From contig JBFZBC010000005.1 in assembly GCA_041308645.1 (NCBI GenBank), forward strand, positions 1-44,875: 44,875 nucleotides of DNA, given 5' to 3'. The translations under genes were made by a program, and so were the position numbers. The stretch comes from CAIJXO01 sp041308645 (lineage in GTDB: Bacteria; Patescibacteriota; Minisyncoccia; Phycocordibacterales; GWA1-40-21). Below the pieces are notes generated by a model. It was not told the origin of the DNA and did no database searches. It saw only the letters and a program-made list of their open reading frames with translations. Of the stretch, positions 16,832 to 24,426 are shown piece by piece. Position 1 is the stretch's first letter. Each line of letters begins with the position of its first letter.

Positions 16832-18058
16832 TTATTTGAATAATTTTTTAAGATGAACGGCTAGGTCGGAAATTTTAACAGTTTCTTGAGCTCTGGTACT
16901 GACGTCACGAATCATAATAGTGTTATCCATTGCTTCTTTTTTTCCCATAATTAAGATATAGGGCACTTTTACCTTATCAGCCATTGCCATTTGCCCAGCC
17001 ATTTTATCACGTCCTAGGGAGTGGTTAATATAGATATTTTCTTTTCTTAAAATATCAATAACTTTTAAGCTTTTATGTTTTGCTTCATCACCTAACTGGA
17101 TAAAAAAGACTGAAGCTTTTTTGATTTTTGGGGGTTTTTTAACTGATGAATTTTTAAAATATATTTTTGCTCCGATCATTGGTACATCTTTTTTTAAACC
17201 AAGTTTTTTGCATATACCATCAGTTCTAAAACCAACGGCTAAGGATTCATCAGCAATTTTAGGATTACTAGATTTTTGTTTGATTTCAAAAACAGTGCTT
17301 GAAGCATAGCGTCTATCAGATATTAAGCAATTATTAATTCTATAAGAGATTTCTAAACTTTCTAAATATTCTAAGACTTCTTTAAAGTGCTCACGACTTT
17401 CTTCTGAGAGACAACCGATTGATTTTGGCGCTTCTTCTCTTAAGATAAAACATTTTTCATCTTGGCAGGTGAAAACTAGTAAAGGGTCTTTTTTAAATAA
17501 TTGACGGCAGTGAGACTGCATTACGTTTAAATTTTTACGGAAGTAGTTAATGGTTTCTTTTACAAATTTAGTATAAGATTCTCTGTCACCAAGGCTGTTT
17601 ATTTCAACATAAAGATCCTCAAAACCATTATCCTGTAATATTGCCAGAATTGTTTTAATTATAATTGCCTCAGAGACACTTTTAGGTGAACCAATAATCT
17701 CAAGTCCTATTTTTTGGTATTTACCACTAGAGTGGCCGGTCGAGTCATTGTCTATAAAACCATTGTAGGTAATCATTACTGGTTGGGGCATAATAGCCAT
17801 ATTAGAATTAAAATAGTTTCGTAAAATAGCAGATTTCTCTTCTGCAATATTTATAATTTTTTCATTTGAGCCAATTATTTTTATAGGCTCACCCTCCTTA
17901 AGATTTTTTGTATTTTCTTTATCTTCTTTTTCTATTTTAGGTGTTTCTATTGGCATAAAACCATAATAGACAACAGCTTCCGTGCTCTTATCAATATTTT
18001 TCAAGTCTAAAAACTTGGAGCTACTTTTATTATTTTTTATCTTCTTTATTTTTGACAT
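16832..18058 (-). CDS. HisRS-like protein lacking catalytic motifs
   Basis: A 408-aa protein clearly related to histidyl-tRNA synthetase: INSLGDRESYTKF, LSEESREHFKEVLEYLES, STVFEI and a C-terminal anticodon-binding domain (LGRDKMAGQMAMADKVKVPY) align with HisRS. The catalytic signatures are gone. The motif 2 FRxER reads FIDND, the histidine-binding RGLDYY reads SDRRYA, the RPEGT loop reads AEEKS, and the motif 3 arginine region (GLERL) reads IYFKN. It therefore should not charge tRNA-His and is better called a HisRS paralogue, analogous in logic to HisZ or the Gcn2 domain. The first 25 residues are a lysine-rich extension. It converges with the FtsQ-like gene with an 8-nt gap and no terminator. 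Confidence 0.8.
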   Translation of the reverse strand: MSKIKKIKNNKSSSKFLDLKNIDKSTEAVVYYGFMPIETPKIEKEDKENTKNLKEGEPIKIIGSNEKIINIAEEKSAILRNYFNSNMAIMPQPVMITYNGFIDNDSTGHSSGKYQKIGLEIIGSPKSVSEAIIIKTILAILQDNGFEDLYVEINSLGDRESYTKFVKETINYFRKNLNVMQSHCRQLFKKDPLLVFTCQDEKCFILREEAPKSIGCLSEESREHFKEVLEYLESLEISYRINNCLISDRRYASSTVFEIKQKSSNPKIADESLAVGFRTDGICKKLGLKKDVPMIGAKIYFKNSSVKKPPKIKKASVFFIQLGDEAKHKSLKVIDILRKENIYINHSLGRDKMAGQMAMADKVKVPYILIMGKKEAMDNTIMIRDVSTRAQETVKISDLAVHLKKLFK

Positions 18059-18085
18059 ATTTTTTATATTTGTGATTTGTTTTTT

Positions 18086-18709
18086 TTAAACTTGTCCTGG
18101 AAAAATACTTATTTGATTAAAAGGTATGAGTCTTAAAAATGGTCGGCCCATGATCAAGTCTCTTTTAACAGGCCCCCAGATACGAGAGTCAGCACTGACA
18201 GGGCGGTTGTCTCCTAATACAAAATACTCGCCATCTTTTAAAGTAACAGTAATGTCCTGCCTTGGTGCTGGTGGCGGGTTTAATTTGTTAGCTTTTTTAA
18301 TATAGGGCTCTTCAAGGACAAATTTATTTACATCAGTTTGACAATTTGGTTTACAAATAGTCACGATGCCGTCTGTGATTTGAATAGTTTCTCCTGGTAG
18401 TCCAATTATTCTCTTGATGAAATATTTTTTTATATCTAGTGGATAGTGAAAAATAATCACCTCACTACGTTTTGGGTTTCTAAATTGGTATGTAAGTTGA
18501 TCAACTATTAAGTATTGGCCATTAGCAAAAGTGTTATCCATTGACGGTCCACTGACTAAGAAAGGTTGGGCGACATAAATCCTTATAGGGATAACGATGA
18601 TAAGAGAAATAGCGACAATTTGTATCAATTCACCCCAAAAGCTTTTTCTAAATCGGGTAAATACCCCCGGTCTTTCCGTTACTTGATTTTCTTGCTCTAT
18701 TTGGTTCAT
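18086..18709 (-). CDS. lepB: Signal peptidase I
   Basis: Membrane-bound serine protease (Ser/Lys dyad) that removes signal peptides on the outer face of the membrane. I use the ATG at 18709 (207 aa); an in-frame TTG at 18733 adds eight residues. The N-terminal helix (FWGELIQIVAISLIIVIPI) is followed by the catalytic serine in SGPSMDNTF, the lysine in FIKRIIGLPGETI and the third box LGDNRPVSADSR. Length is normal for the one-helix Gram-positive type. It is divergent from pth. Clients would include the surface proteins encoded at 19486-24185 and the lipoprotein-like and barrel precursors. Confidence 0.95.
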   Translation of the reverse strand: MNQIEQENQVTERPGVFTRFRKSFWGELIQIVAISLIIVIPIRIYVAQPFLVSGPSMDNTFANGQYLIVDQLTYQFRNPKRSEVIIFHYPLDIKKYFIKRIIGLPGETIQITDGIVTICKPNCQTDVNKFVLEEPYIKKANKLNPPPAPRQDITVTLKDGEYFVLGDNRPVSADSRIWGPVKRDLIMGRPFLRLIPFNQISIFPGQV

Positions 18710-18739
18710 AATCAACGTTATTGTATTACACAATCATGT

Positions 18740-18769
18740 TTGACACAAGAGAAATATCACTGTTATAAT
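18740..18769 (+). promoter_or_regulatory. Promoter upstream of pth
   Basis: TTGACA (18740-18745), 18-nt spacer, TATAAT (18764-18769). A second TATAAT at 18803-18808 lies closer to the gene and could be an alternative start. Confidence 0.6.
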
Positions 18770-18846
18770 ATTTTTACTTGTCCTGTTAAAAAATCAACGG
18801 GGTATAATATAAGGACATTTTATTAAATTTAAATTTTTTAATTAGG

Positions 18847-19449
18847 ATGACAAAAAATTATATTATTGTTGGTTTAGGAAATCCTGGCGAAGAATATGAG
18901 GGTACAAGACATAATGTAGGACGTATGGTTTTAGATGCTTTTTTAAAAGTTCAAGATTTGAAAGACTGGCAGGAAGATAAGAATTTGAAAGCCTTAAAAA
19001 CAGAAGTAAAAATGGGTAAGAATAAAGCTGTGCTTTTGAAACCAGAAACTTTTATGAACAAAAGTGGAGAGTCAGTAAAATCTCTTATCAAAAGCAAGAA
19101 AGCCGCAGAAACATTGGTAGTGATTCATGATGATTTAGATTTACCATTAGGGAAAATTAAAATTTCTTTTAATAAAAGTTCTGGAGGTCATAAAGGCGTG
19201 GAGTCTGTAATGCGGGCGGTAAAGACCGAGGCCTTTATTCGTTTACGTTTAGGAATTTCTGGTGAGACAGCTAGCGGTAAAATAAAAAAGCCACAAGGGG
19301 AAGAAAAAGTTATAAAGTCTATTTTAGGGGAATTTAAGAAGGACGAGGTTTTGGAAGTAAAAAAAATAATCAAGAAAGCCGTTCTTGGTTTGGAACTTAT
19401 TATTAAAGAAGGTTGGGAAAAAGCAGCAAGTAAACTTGGTACTTTATAA
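18847..19449 (+). CDS. pth: Peptidyl-tRNA hydrolase
   Basis: A 200-aa esterase that releases peptides from stalled peptidyl-tRNAs. The N-terminus IVGLGNPGEEYEGTRHNVG contains the catalytic His22; KPETFMNKSGESV carries the conserved asparagine and VIHDDLDLPLG the aspartate; SSGGHKGVESV and RLRLGISG complete the family pattern. Length is normal. AGGATG precedes the start, so a weak ribosome site is possible. It is followed by a terminator shared with the convergent surface-protein gene. Confidence 0.96.
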   Translation: MTKNYIIVGLGNPGEEYEGTRHNVGRMVLDAFLKVQDLKDWQEDKNLKALKTEVKMGKNKAVLLKPETFMNKSGESVKSLIKSKKAAETLVVIHDDLDLPLGKIKISFNKSSGGHKGVESVMRAVKTEAFIRLRLGISGETASGKIKKPQGEEKVIKSILGEFKKDEVLEVKKIIKKAVLGLELIIKEGWEKAASKLGTL

Positions 19450-19452
19450 AAT

Positions 19453-19481
19453 AAAAAACCCTATTGATTTTAGGGTTTTTT
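19453..19481. terminator. Bidirectional terminator between pth and the CARDB gene
   Basis: Stem aaaaaaccct/agggtttttt with a short AT loop; both strands end in a T run, serving the two convergent genes. Confidence 0.85.
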
Positions 19482-19485
19482 ATTA

Positions 19486-20904
19486 TTAGTTTACGTAAAC
19501 TGAACAAGTTTGACTTACTTTATAATTATCACCGTCAGTAACTGTGACAGTGGCATATTTCCAGCCACTGGAGGTATAAGTCTTAATTGGATTTTTAGAT
19601 GAGCTGTCTAAGCCGTTTGTTCCTGTCCATTTATAATCATAATCTTCATCACCACCAGAAGAATCAGCAGACCAACGTACTCGGTCCCCAGTTTCAGGAT
19701 TATTTGGACTAACAGAACAGGACACACTTAAATTATTGTAGTAGTAATTATTGTTGTAACTTATGAAATTACCATAACCATCATAATAATTACTGTTAGT
19801 CGTGTCACAATTATAAGTGAAAAAACCATTCACATAACAACCGTTATTATAACCAGTATTATAATTATAATTGGTATTATTATAATTAATATTGTAAGTT
19901 AAGTTAGTGATAGTTGAAGTAATTATGTTGTTATATTCAACACTTTCACTAACTTGATTTTGAGGATCAACATTTATTGTGATGATATTTGAATATTGAT
20001 TATTCAAATTACTGAAACCTAAAGTAAAAATAATACTTTCTCCAGGTCGTAGAGAGATTTGAGTATTTGAATTATAGGTTGGTGTAGAGAGAGAGGGGAG
20101 GACAGCAGTAAAGTTCCATGGTCCAGTTGCTGTTTCACCATCATTTCTTACCTCAAATTTTATTCCAACCATATCAGAATATCTAAATTGATTTTGGGTA
20201 GTAATAAGATTTGTTTGGCTATTTAATAAACCAACTTGAATTACTCTTATTGCTAAATCTGCTTTACCATAATATGTTGGATAAGTTACAGTCGGGCTGT
20301 AAGTATTTTGGGTACTTGTTGTGTTGTTAGAAGAAGTTGTTGTGGAAACAGCTATCACTCCAACAGAATCATTTTTTATTGTTATTCTAGCGACTCCTAC
20401 CACCTCTGATTTCTGAGTCGAATTATTTTCAAAAGAACCAGTCATAACTAACCTAACCACACTTTCATTAGTTGACGGCCTTATGGTGATTGAAGTTTCA
20501 TTATCTAAAAGATAATAAGGGGTATCACAGTTTATAGCCTTAAAACCGTTTGTTTCTACTGAGACAAGGTTAATATTTTGATTTGAATCACAACTATAAG
20601 AAACAGTGAAGAGACCGTCAGTCATATCACCCCTTTTAAAATTAATAGTAAAATCTTCACCAGAGTTTATAATATTTTTATTAATTGTTAAAGTAGCATT
20701 TTCAGCTGGGACAAATATTGAATAGAGGGCAGCAGAAAGAGAATTTGAAATCCTAGACATAACGCCAGGTATATAAGAGACAGAAACTAAAATTATTAAA
20801 ATAATAAAAGCCACTAAGATTGCACCAAGCAATCCTTTTACAGTTAGGTTTGCAAACCAATTATAGGTTTTGCTAAATATTCCTTTTTCTTCGTTTTTTT
20901 CCAT
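19486..20904 (-). CDS. Membrane-anchored CARDB/PKD-like surface protein
   Basis: A 472-aa protein with one N-terminal membrane helix (LGAILVAFIILIILVSVSYI, about residues 25-45) and a large outside part. The middle (about 220-340) resembles a CARDB adhesion-type domain (ADLAIRVIQVG; VRNDGETATGPWNFTA; LRPGESIIFTLGF; NQVSESVEYNN). A linker very rich in Asn and Tyr (about 340-385) leads to a C-terminal PKD-like repeat (about 393-472) with the pattern SCSVSPNNPETGDRVRW ... WTGTNGLD ... CSVYV. The same repeat occurs three times in the sortase substrate at 22479, so the two proteins probably form one surface structure. Adhesion is inferred, not shown. Confidence 0.8.
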   Translation of the reverse strand: MEKNEEKGIFSKTYNWFANLTVKGLLGAILVAFIILIILVSVSYIPGVMSRISNSLSAALYSIFVPAENATLTINKNIINSGEDFTINFKRGDMTDGLFTVSYSCDSNQNINLVSVETNGFKAINCDTPYYLLDNETSITIRPSTNESVVRLVMTGSFENNSTQKSEVVGVARITIKNDSVGVIAVSTTTSSNNTTSTQNTYSPTVTYPTYYGKADLAIRVIQVGLLNSQTNLITTQNQFRYSDMVGIKFEVRNDGETATGPWNFTAVLPSLSTPTYNSNTQISLRPGESIIFTLGFSNLNNQYSNIITINVDPQNQVSESVEYNNIITSTITNLTYNINYNNTNYNYNTGYNNGCYVNGFFTYNCDTTNSNYYDGYGNFISYNNNYYYNNLSVSCSVSPNNPETGDRVRWSADSSGGDEDYDYKWTGTNGLDSSSKNPIKTYTSSGWKYATVTVTDGDNYKVSQTCSVYVN

Positions 20905-20975
20905 ATTATTTTAATGATATAATGTTAGCTACTGGTAAACTTGCACTAATTTGTACTTAGCGCTATTATACTACA

Positions 20976-21584
20976 ATGCTTACAAAAAGTCAAATTAAAT
21001 TAGTTAAATATTCTATAATCATCTTTTTAGCCTTATTTATCTTGGTGTATTCGGCTGGTTTATTACCGGGAACGGATAAGGGTGATACCATCAAAATCCT
21101 ATGGGATAAGGCTCAGCAAGGAGAGATTAATAAGCAAATTGATCAAGGATATATGGTTGCTGTAAATCCGACTCGGATTGTGATAGATCAAATTGGGGTT
21201 GATACCCTTGTTTCTAATCCTAAAACAACAAACGCCACAACCTTAGATGACTATTTAAAGCAAGGAGCGGTAAGATATTACGGTTCAGGTTTTGTTGGTA
21301 GTGGAAATATGTTTATTTTTGGTCATAGTTCTGGATGGACAGTGGTAAATAATCAAGCCTATAAAACCTTTAATGGCCTTAAAGATTTGAAGCGGGGAGA
21401 TATTATTAAAGTTTATGGTGGATCTTCAATCTATGAATATAAGGTGTCCTCGGTTGTAATGAAACTGGCGAGCGAGGTGGAAATCAACTTTGATAGCACA
21501 AAAAATATGCTGACCCTTACTACTTGTAATGTCTTTGGGGATAAAGAAGACCGTTATATAGTGGAAGCAGATTTTATCCAATAA
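20976..21584 (+). CDS. Sortase transpeptidase
   Basis: A 202-aa sortase with an N-terminal membrane anchor (about residues 10-30) and a sortase beta-barrel. The catalytic triad is visible: His117 in FIFGHSSGW, Cys184 in LTLTTCNVFGD, and Arg193 in the following KEDRYIV. Sortases cut a LPXTG-like signal after Thr and join the protein to the cell wall or to another pilin subunit. The likely substrate is encoded two genes downstream (IPYTG signal at 24057-24074). It is divergent from the CARDB gene. A TATTAT box ends 6 nt before the ATG, so it is probably leaderless. The subclass cannot be fixed by eye. Confidence 0.93.
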   Translation: MLTKSQIKLVKYSIIIFLALFILVYSAGLLPGTDKGDTIKILWDKAQQGEINKQIDQGYMVAVNPTRIVIDQIGVDTLVSNPKTTNATTLDDYLKQGAVRYYGSGFVGSGNMFIFGHSSGWTVVNNQAYKTFNGLKDLKRGDIIKVYGGSSIYEYKVSSVVMKLASEVEINFDSTKNMLTLTTCNVFGDKEDRYIVEADFIQ

Positions 21585-21615
21585 TTATTTTTCATAGGGC
21601 TATTTTTTAATTAGC

Positions 21616-21644
21616 TTGACTTTTTTATTTGATTATGTTAGTAT
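21616..21644 (+). promoter_or_regulatory. Promoter of the beta-barrel gene
   Basis: TTGACT (21616-21621), 17-nt spacer, TAGTAT (21639-21644), then a leader of about 90 nt with a small hairpin (gactat/atagtc, 21688-21703) and the ribosome site AAGGGGG. Confidence 0.65.
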
Positions 21645-21739
21645 TATAAGAGATAGTTTCTCTATAACATATATCATTAATAGCAGGACTATATTTATAG
21701 TCGTGCGTGATAGAAACTGGAGAAACAAGGGGGTTTGGT

Positions 21740-22288
21740 ATGAAGAAGTACTTTGTAGTAATGATTATAGCATTGGTTGGAACAGTAGCCTTAGGGACTA
21801 ATCAGATTGAAGTCGGCACTAGTGTTATTTTCCCTTCAGGTGGTGACGTGGAGAATGGTGATATCGGTTTTGGTATTCAAGGGGTTATGCCTTTGAATGA
21901 GACATTTGACATGGAGCTGTCTATATCCAAATTTGGAGATAGTTTAGGCATCACCGAGATGTCGCTTACTCAGTTTGGAGCGACCTTGAGATGGAATCAT
22001 TCTATCTCAGATCTTTCGAAGTTCTATGTTGGTGCTGGTTTAAATTTTAACCAGTTGAAGGCGGAGATCATCAACTCAGATATCAATGTCCAAATGGAAA
22101 ATGTGGCAGGGTGCCATGGAGTCATTGGGCTTGAGAAAGTAGTTAAGGATAAGTGGGTGCTTTTCCTTGATTACCGCTACACAAAACTGGAAACCACCGC
22201 CGTTGTTTCTGGGGGTGGAATGAGTGAAGTTGTGGATGGAACATATGACCATGCCATTGTGCGGGCAGGAGTAAATTTACTCTTTTAA
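21740..22288 (+). CDS. Outer-membrane-type beta-barrel protein
   Basis: With the ATG at 21740, six nt after AAGGGGG, the product is 182 aa; the longer frame from 21707 adds 11 unconserved residues and hides the signal peptide. A Sec signal (MKKYFVVMIIALVGTVALG) is followed by alternating polar/hydrophobic strands (IGFGIQGVMPL, FGATLRWNHSI, FYVGAGLNF, WVLFLDYRYTKL) and a final strand AIVRAGVNLLF ending in Phe. That terminal aromatic is the classic signal for outer-membrane barrel assembly (OmpW/OmpA-like barrels). CPR bacteria are thought to lack a standard outer membrane, so this gene is out of place. Its GC-richer codons, ribosome site and terminator suggest recent transfer. Confidence 0.75.
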   Translation: MKKYFVVMIIALVGTVALGTNQIEVGTSVIFPSGGDVENGDIGFGIQGVMPLNETFDMELSISKFGDSLGITEMSLTQFGATLRWNHSISDLSKFYVGAGLNFNQLKAEIINSDINVQMENVAGCHGVIGLEKVVKDKWVLFLDYRYTKLETTAVVSGGGMSEVVDGTYDHAIVRAGVNLLF

Positions 22289-22300
22289 GTTTTGCACTAA

Positions 22301-22332
22301 AGGCCCAAACGTTAGACGTTTGGGCCTTTTTT
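22301..22332 (+). terminator. Intrinsic terminator of the beta-barrel gene
   Basis: Perfect 12-bp stem aggcccaaacgt/acgtttgggcct with loop tag, followed by a T run. It starts 12 nt after the stop. Confidence 0.92.
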
Positions 22333-22359
22333 AAAATAAATTAATTCTTCATTTATATC

Positions 22360-22387
22360 TTGACAAAAATCTTCTTTTGTGTATAAT
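22360..22387 (+). promoter_or_regulatory. Promoter of the sortase-substrate gene
   Basis: TTGACA (22360-22365), 16-nt spacer, TATAAT (22382-22387), about 90 nt before the ATG at 22479. Confidence 0.75.
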
Positions 22388-22478
22388 TATAAATGATCTA
22401 TAAGTTTGTATTTGAAGGTGAATATTTGATTATATTCATTTTTACTTATTTCTAGACTAAAAAACAGACACAAATAAA

Positions 22479-24185
22479 ATGAAAAATTTAAAATTAAAAT
22501 TTGATAGCAGAAGTTCATTGATGGCCAGTATTTTTATACTGTTATCTATTTTATTATTTACTTCTTTTTCTATAAACACTGAGGCCTCTAGTATTCTTCA
22601 AGCAATAAATAATGCTGCTTCAGCTCAAACTGGCGGATTATCCTCTGGATCAAATACTAGTGGTGGCAGTATTCTTCAAAATGTAAATACTTCTGCAAGT
22701 AATATCTCTTCTACAAATTCTACCCGTGGTGGAAGTATTCCTCAAAACGTAAATAGTTCAGTTAATAATATATCTTCTAATAATTCTTTTGTTTCAAGAT
22801 CTCAATCTTGTTCTATACCATATACAGCTGGTAGAATTATTGTTAATTTTTCTAATACCTCAATCCTTTCTGACAGAGGAGCAGAAAGATCTCAATTTAC
22901 TGTTAATGCTAATATTCCTGCTGGAACTTATCTCGTGACACTTTATGGTTATAATGAATATGCTAATAGGGTAAATGTCAGTCAACCAAATGAAAGATAT
23001 TATGTCAGACTTTCGAATGGTGTAACTTCAAATTCACTTTCTGATTTACCAGACCATGTTATTTTGGGTCAAAGAACCGAAGTGGTAAACAATTCTTTAG
23101 TTGTTTCTAATAATGTTACATCTGTTACCGCAGTTCATTCTGTTTACCCAGATAGCTCAAGTCCAAACAGTATTACACTTGGTTGTGCTGCTTTTGATTT
23201 AATTTCAGCCACAACCCAAACCCAAACCCAAACCCTAAATGGTTCTTGTTCAGTTAGTCCAAACAGTATTAATTCTGGTGGTTATCTAAACTGGACAGCT
23301 TCTGCTTCTGGTGGAAACAGTTCATACTCATACTCTTGGACAGGTACTGATGGTTTATATGGAAATTCTTCTTATGTTTCTAAACCATATTCTACCGCCG
23401 GTACAAAAACTGGTACTGTCACTATTACTTCTGGAACACAGAGTATTTCTCGTGATTGTAGCGCGATAGTAACTACGGTAGTAAATAATAATTTATCTGT
23501 TTCCTGTAATGTTGGACCATCAACGGCTGATGTTGATGAAGATGTTGACTGGAGTGCTTCTGCTTATGGTGGTACCGGCTCATATTCTTATGATTGGAGT
23601 GGAACTGATAGTTTAAGTGGAAGCCGATCAAATATTACTTGGAGTTATAATGATGCTGGAACTAAAAGAGGTATCGTTACAGTTACTTCTGGTGGTGAGT
23701 CAGCTAGTGCCTCTTGTACCACGAGGGTTGTTGAGGAGCAGAGTTATAATGATCTAAATGTTTCTTGTTATGCCAGTCCTTCTTATGCTCAAACTGGTAG
23801 TCGGGTAAATTGGTATGCCAATGTTTATGGTGGTGATGGAGATTACGATTATGATTGGACTGGAACTGATGGTTTAGATAGTTCAAGCCGATCACCATCA
23901 ATGACTTATTATAATATCGGTAATAAAAGAGCTACAGTTAGAGTAGAGGACGGTAGTGGCCGAAGTGAATCAACAACATGTTATGCTAATGTTAATTCTG
24001 TTTTAGCTTATACCGAAGGTTACCAACCACCAATGGCTTCTGCTGTTTACTTAAGTCAAATTCCTTATACTGGTGTTAAGGATAATCTAAGCTTGGCAAT
24101 ATTTATTGGCTTACTCTCACTGTTTAGCGTTTGGATTTCTTATATTATTATTTCTTTCAAAAGAAATAATGGGGAATTAATTTAA
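22479..24185 (+). CDS. Sortase-anchored surface protein with PKD-like repeats
   Basis: A 568-aa surface protein. A signal peptide/helix (about 12-36) is followed by a Ser/Asn-rich stretch with imperfect repeats of GGSI(L/P)QNVN. A beta-rich domain (about 105-245) precedes three PKD-like repeats (about 254-334, 338-417, 424-506), each with an entry Cys in SC and an exit Cys, possibly disulfide-bonded, and the shared W(S/T)GT core. The C-terminus is a cell-wall sorting signal: QIPYTG (527-532), a hydrophobic helix and the basic tail SFKRNNGELI. The sortase at 20976 is the obvious processing enzyme. The same repeat ends the protein at 19486. Likely an adhesin or stalk; the role is inferred. Confidence 0.85.
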   Translation: MKNLKLKFDSRSSLMASIFILLSILLFTSFSINTEASSILQAINNAASAQTGGLSSGSNTSGGSILQNVNTSASNISSTNSTRGGSIPQNVNSSVNNISSNNSFVSRSQSCSIPYTAGRIIVNFSNTSILSDRGAERSQFTVNANIPAGTYLVTLYGYNEYANRVNVSQPNERYYVRLSNGVTSNSLSDLPDHVILGQRTEVVNNSLVVSNNVTSVTAVHSVYPDSSSPNSITLGCAAFDLISATTQTQTQTLNGSCSVSPNSINSGGYLNWTASASGGNSSYSYSWTGTDGLYGNSSYVSKPYSTAGTKTGTVTITSGTQSISRDCSAIVTTVVNNNLSVSCNVGPSTADVDEDVDWSASAYGGTGSYSYDWSGTDSLSGSRSNITWSYNDAGTKRGIVTVTSGGESASASCTTRVVEEQSYNDLNVSCYASPSYAQTGSRVNWYANVYGGDGDYDYDWTGTDGLDSSSRSPSMTYYNIGNKRATVRVEDGSGRSESTTCYANVNSVLAYTEGYQPPMASAVYLSQIPYTGVKDNLSLAIFIGLLSLFSVWISYIIISFKRNNGELI

Positions 24186-24200
24186 GAGGAAATTCCAAAA

Positions 24201-24253
24201 CTAATGTCTGAGAAAAATCCGCATAATAAATGCGGATTTTTCTCAGACATTAG
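24201..24253. repeat. Perfect 23-bp inverted repeat
   Basis: Arms 24201-24223 and 24231-24253 are exact complements with a seven-base AT loop (taataaa). The stem contains aaaaatccgca near the loop. It lies 16 nt after the surface-protein stop. It can terminate transcription in both directions only weakly because no T run follows, but as an RNA hairpin it would be very stable and could protect the mRNA end. Confidence 0.8.
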
Positions 24254-24350
24254 TTCTTCTTACTTAAGTGACATTTGTCAGTAACAATAATCGCCCGTCG
24301 AAAAACTCTTCGGTTGGTTTTTATTTTTTATAATTTTCTATTATTTTCCT

Positions 24351-24378
24351 TTGTCAAAACTATGCGGGGGGGTATAAT
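24351..24378 (+). promoter_or_regulatory. Promoter of the pilin-lectin gene
   Basis: TTGTCA (24351-24356), 16-nt spacer with a run of seven G, TATAAT (24373-24378), about 48 nt before the ATG. Confidence 0.7.
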
Positions 24379-24426
24379 ACTCATTGTGTTTATTATTTAT
24401 TAACTTATCCACATAAGATAAAAAAC

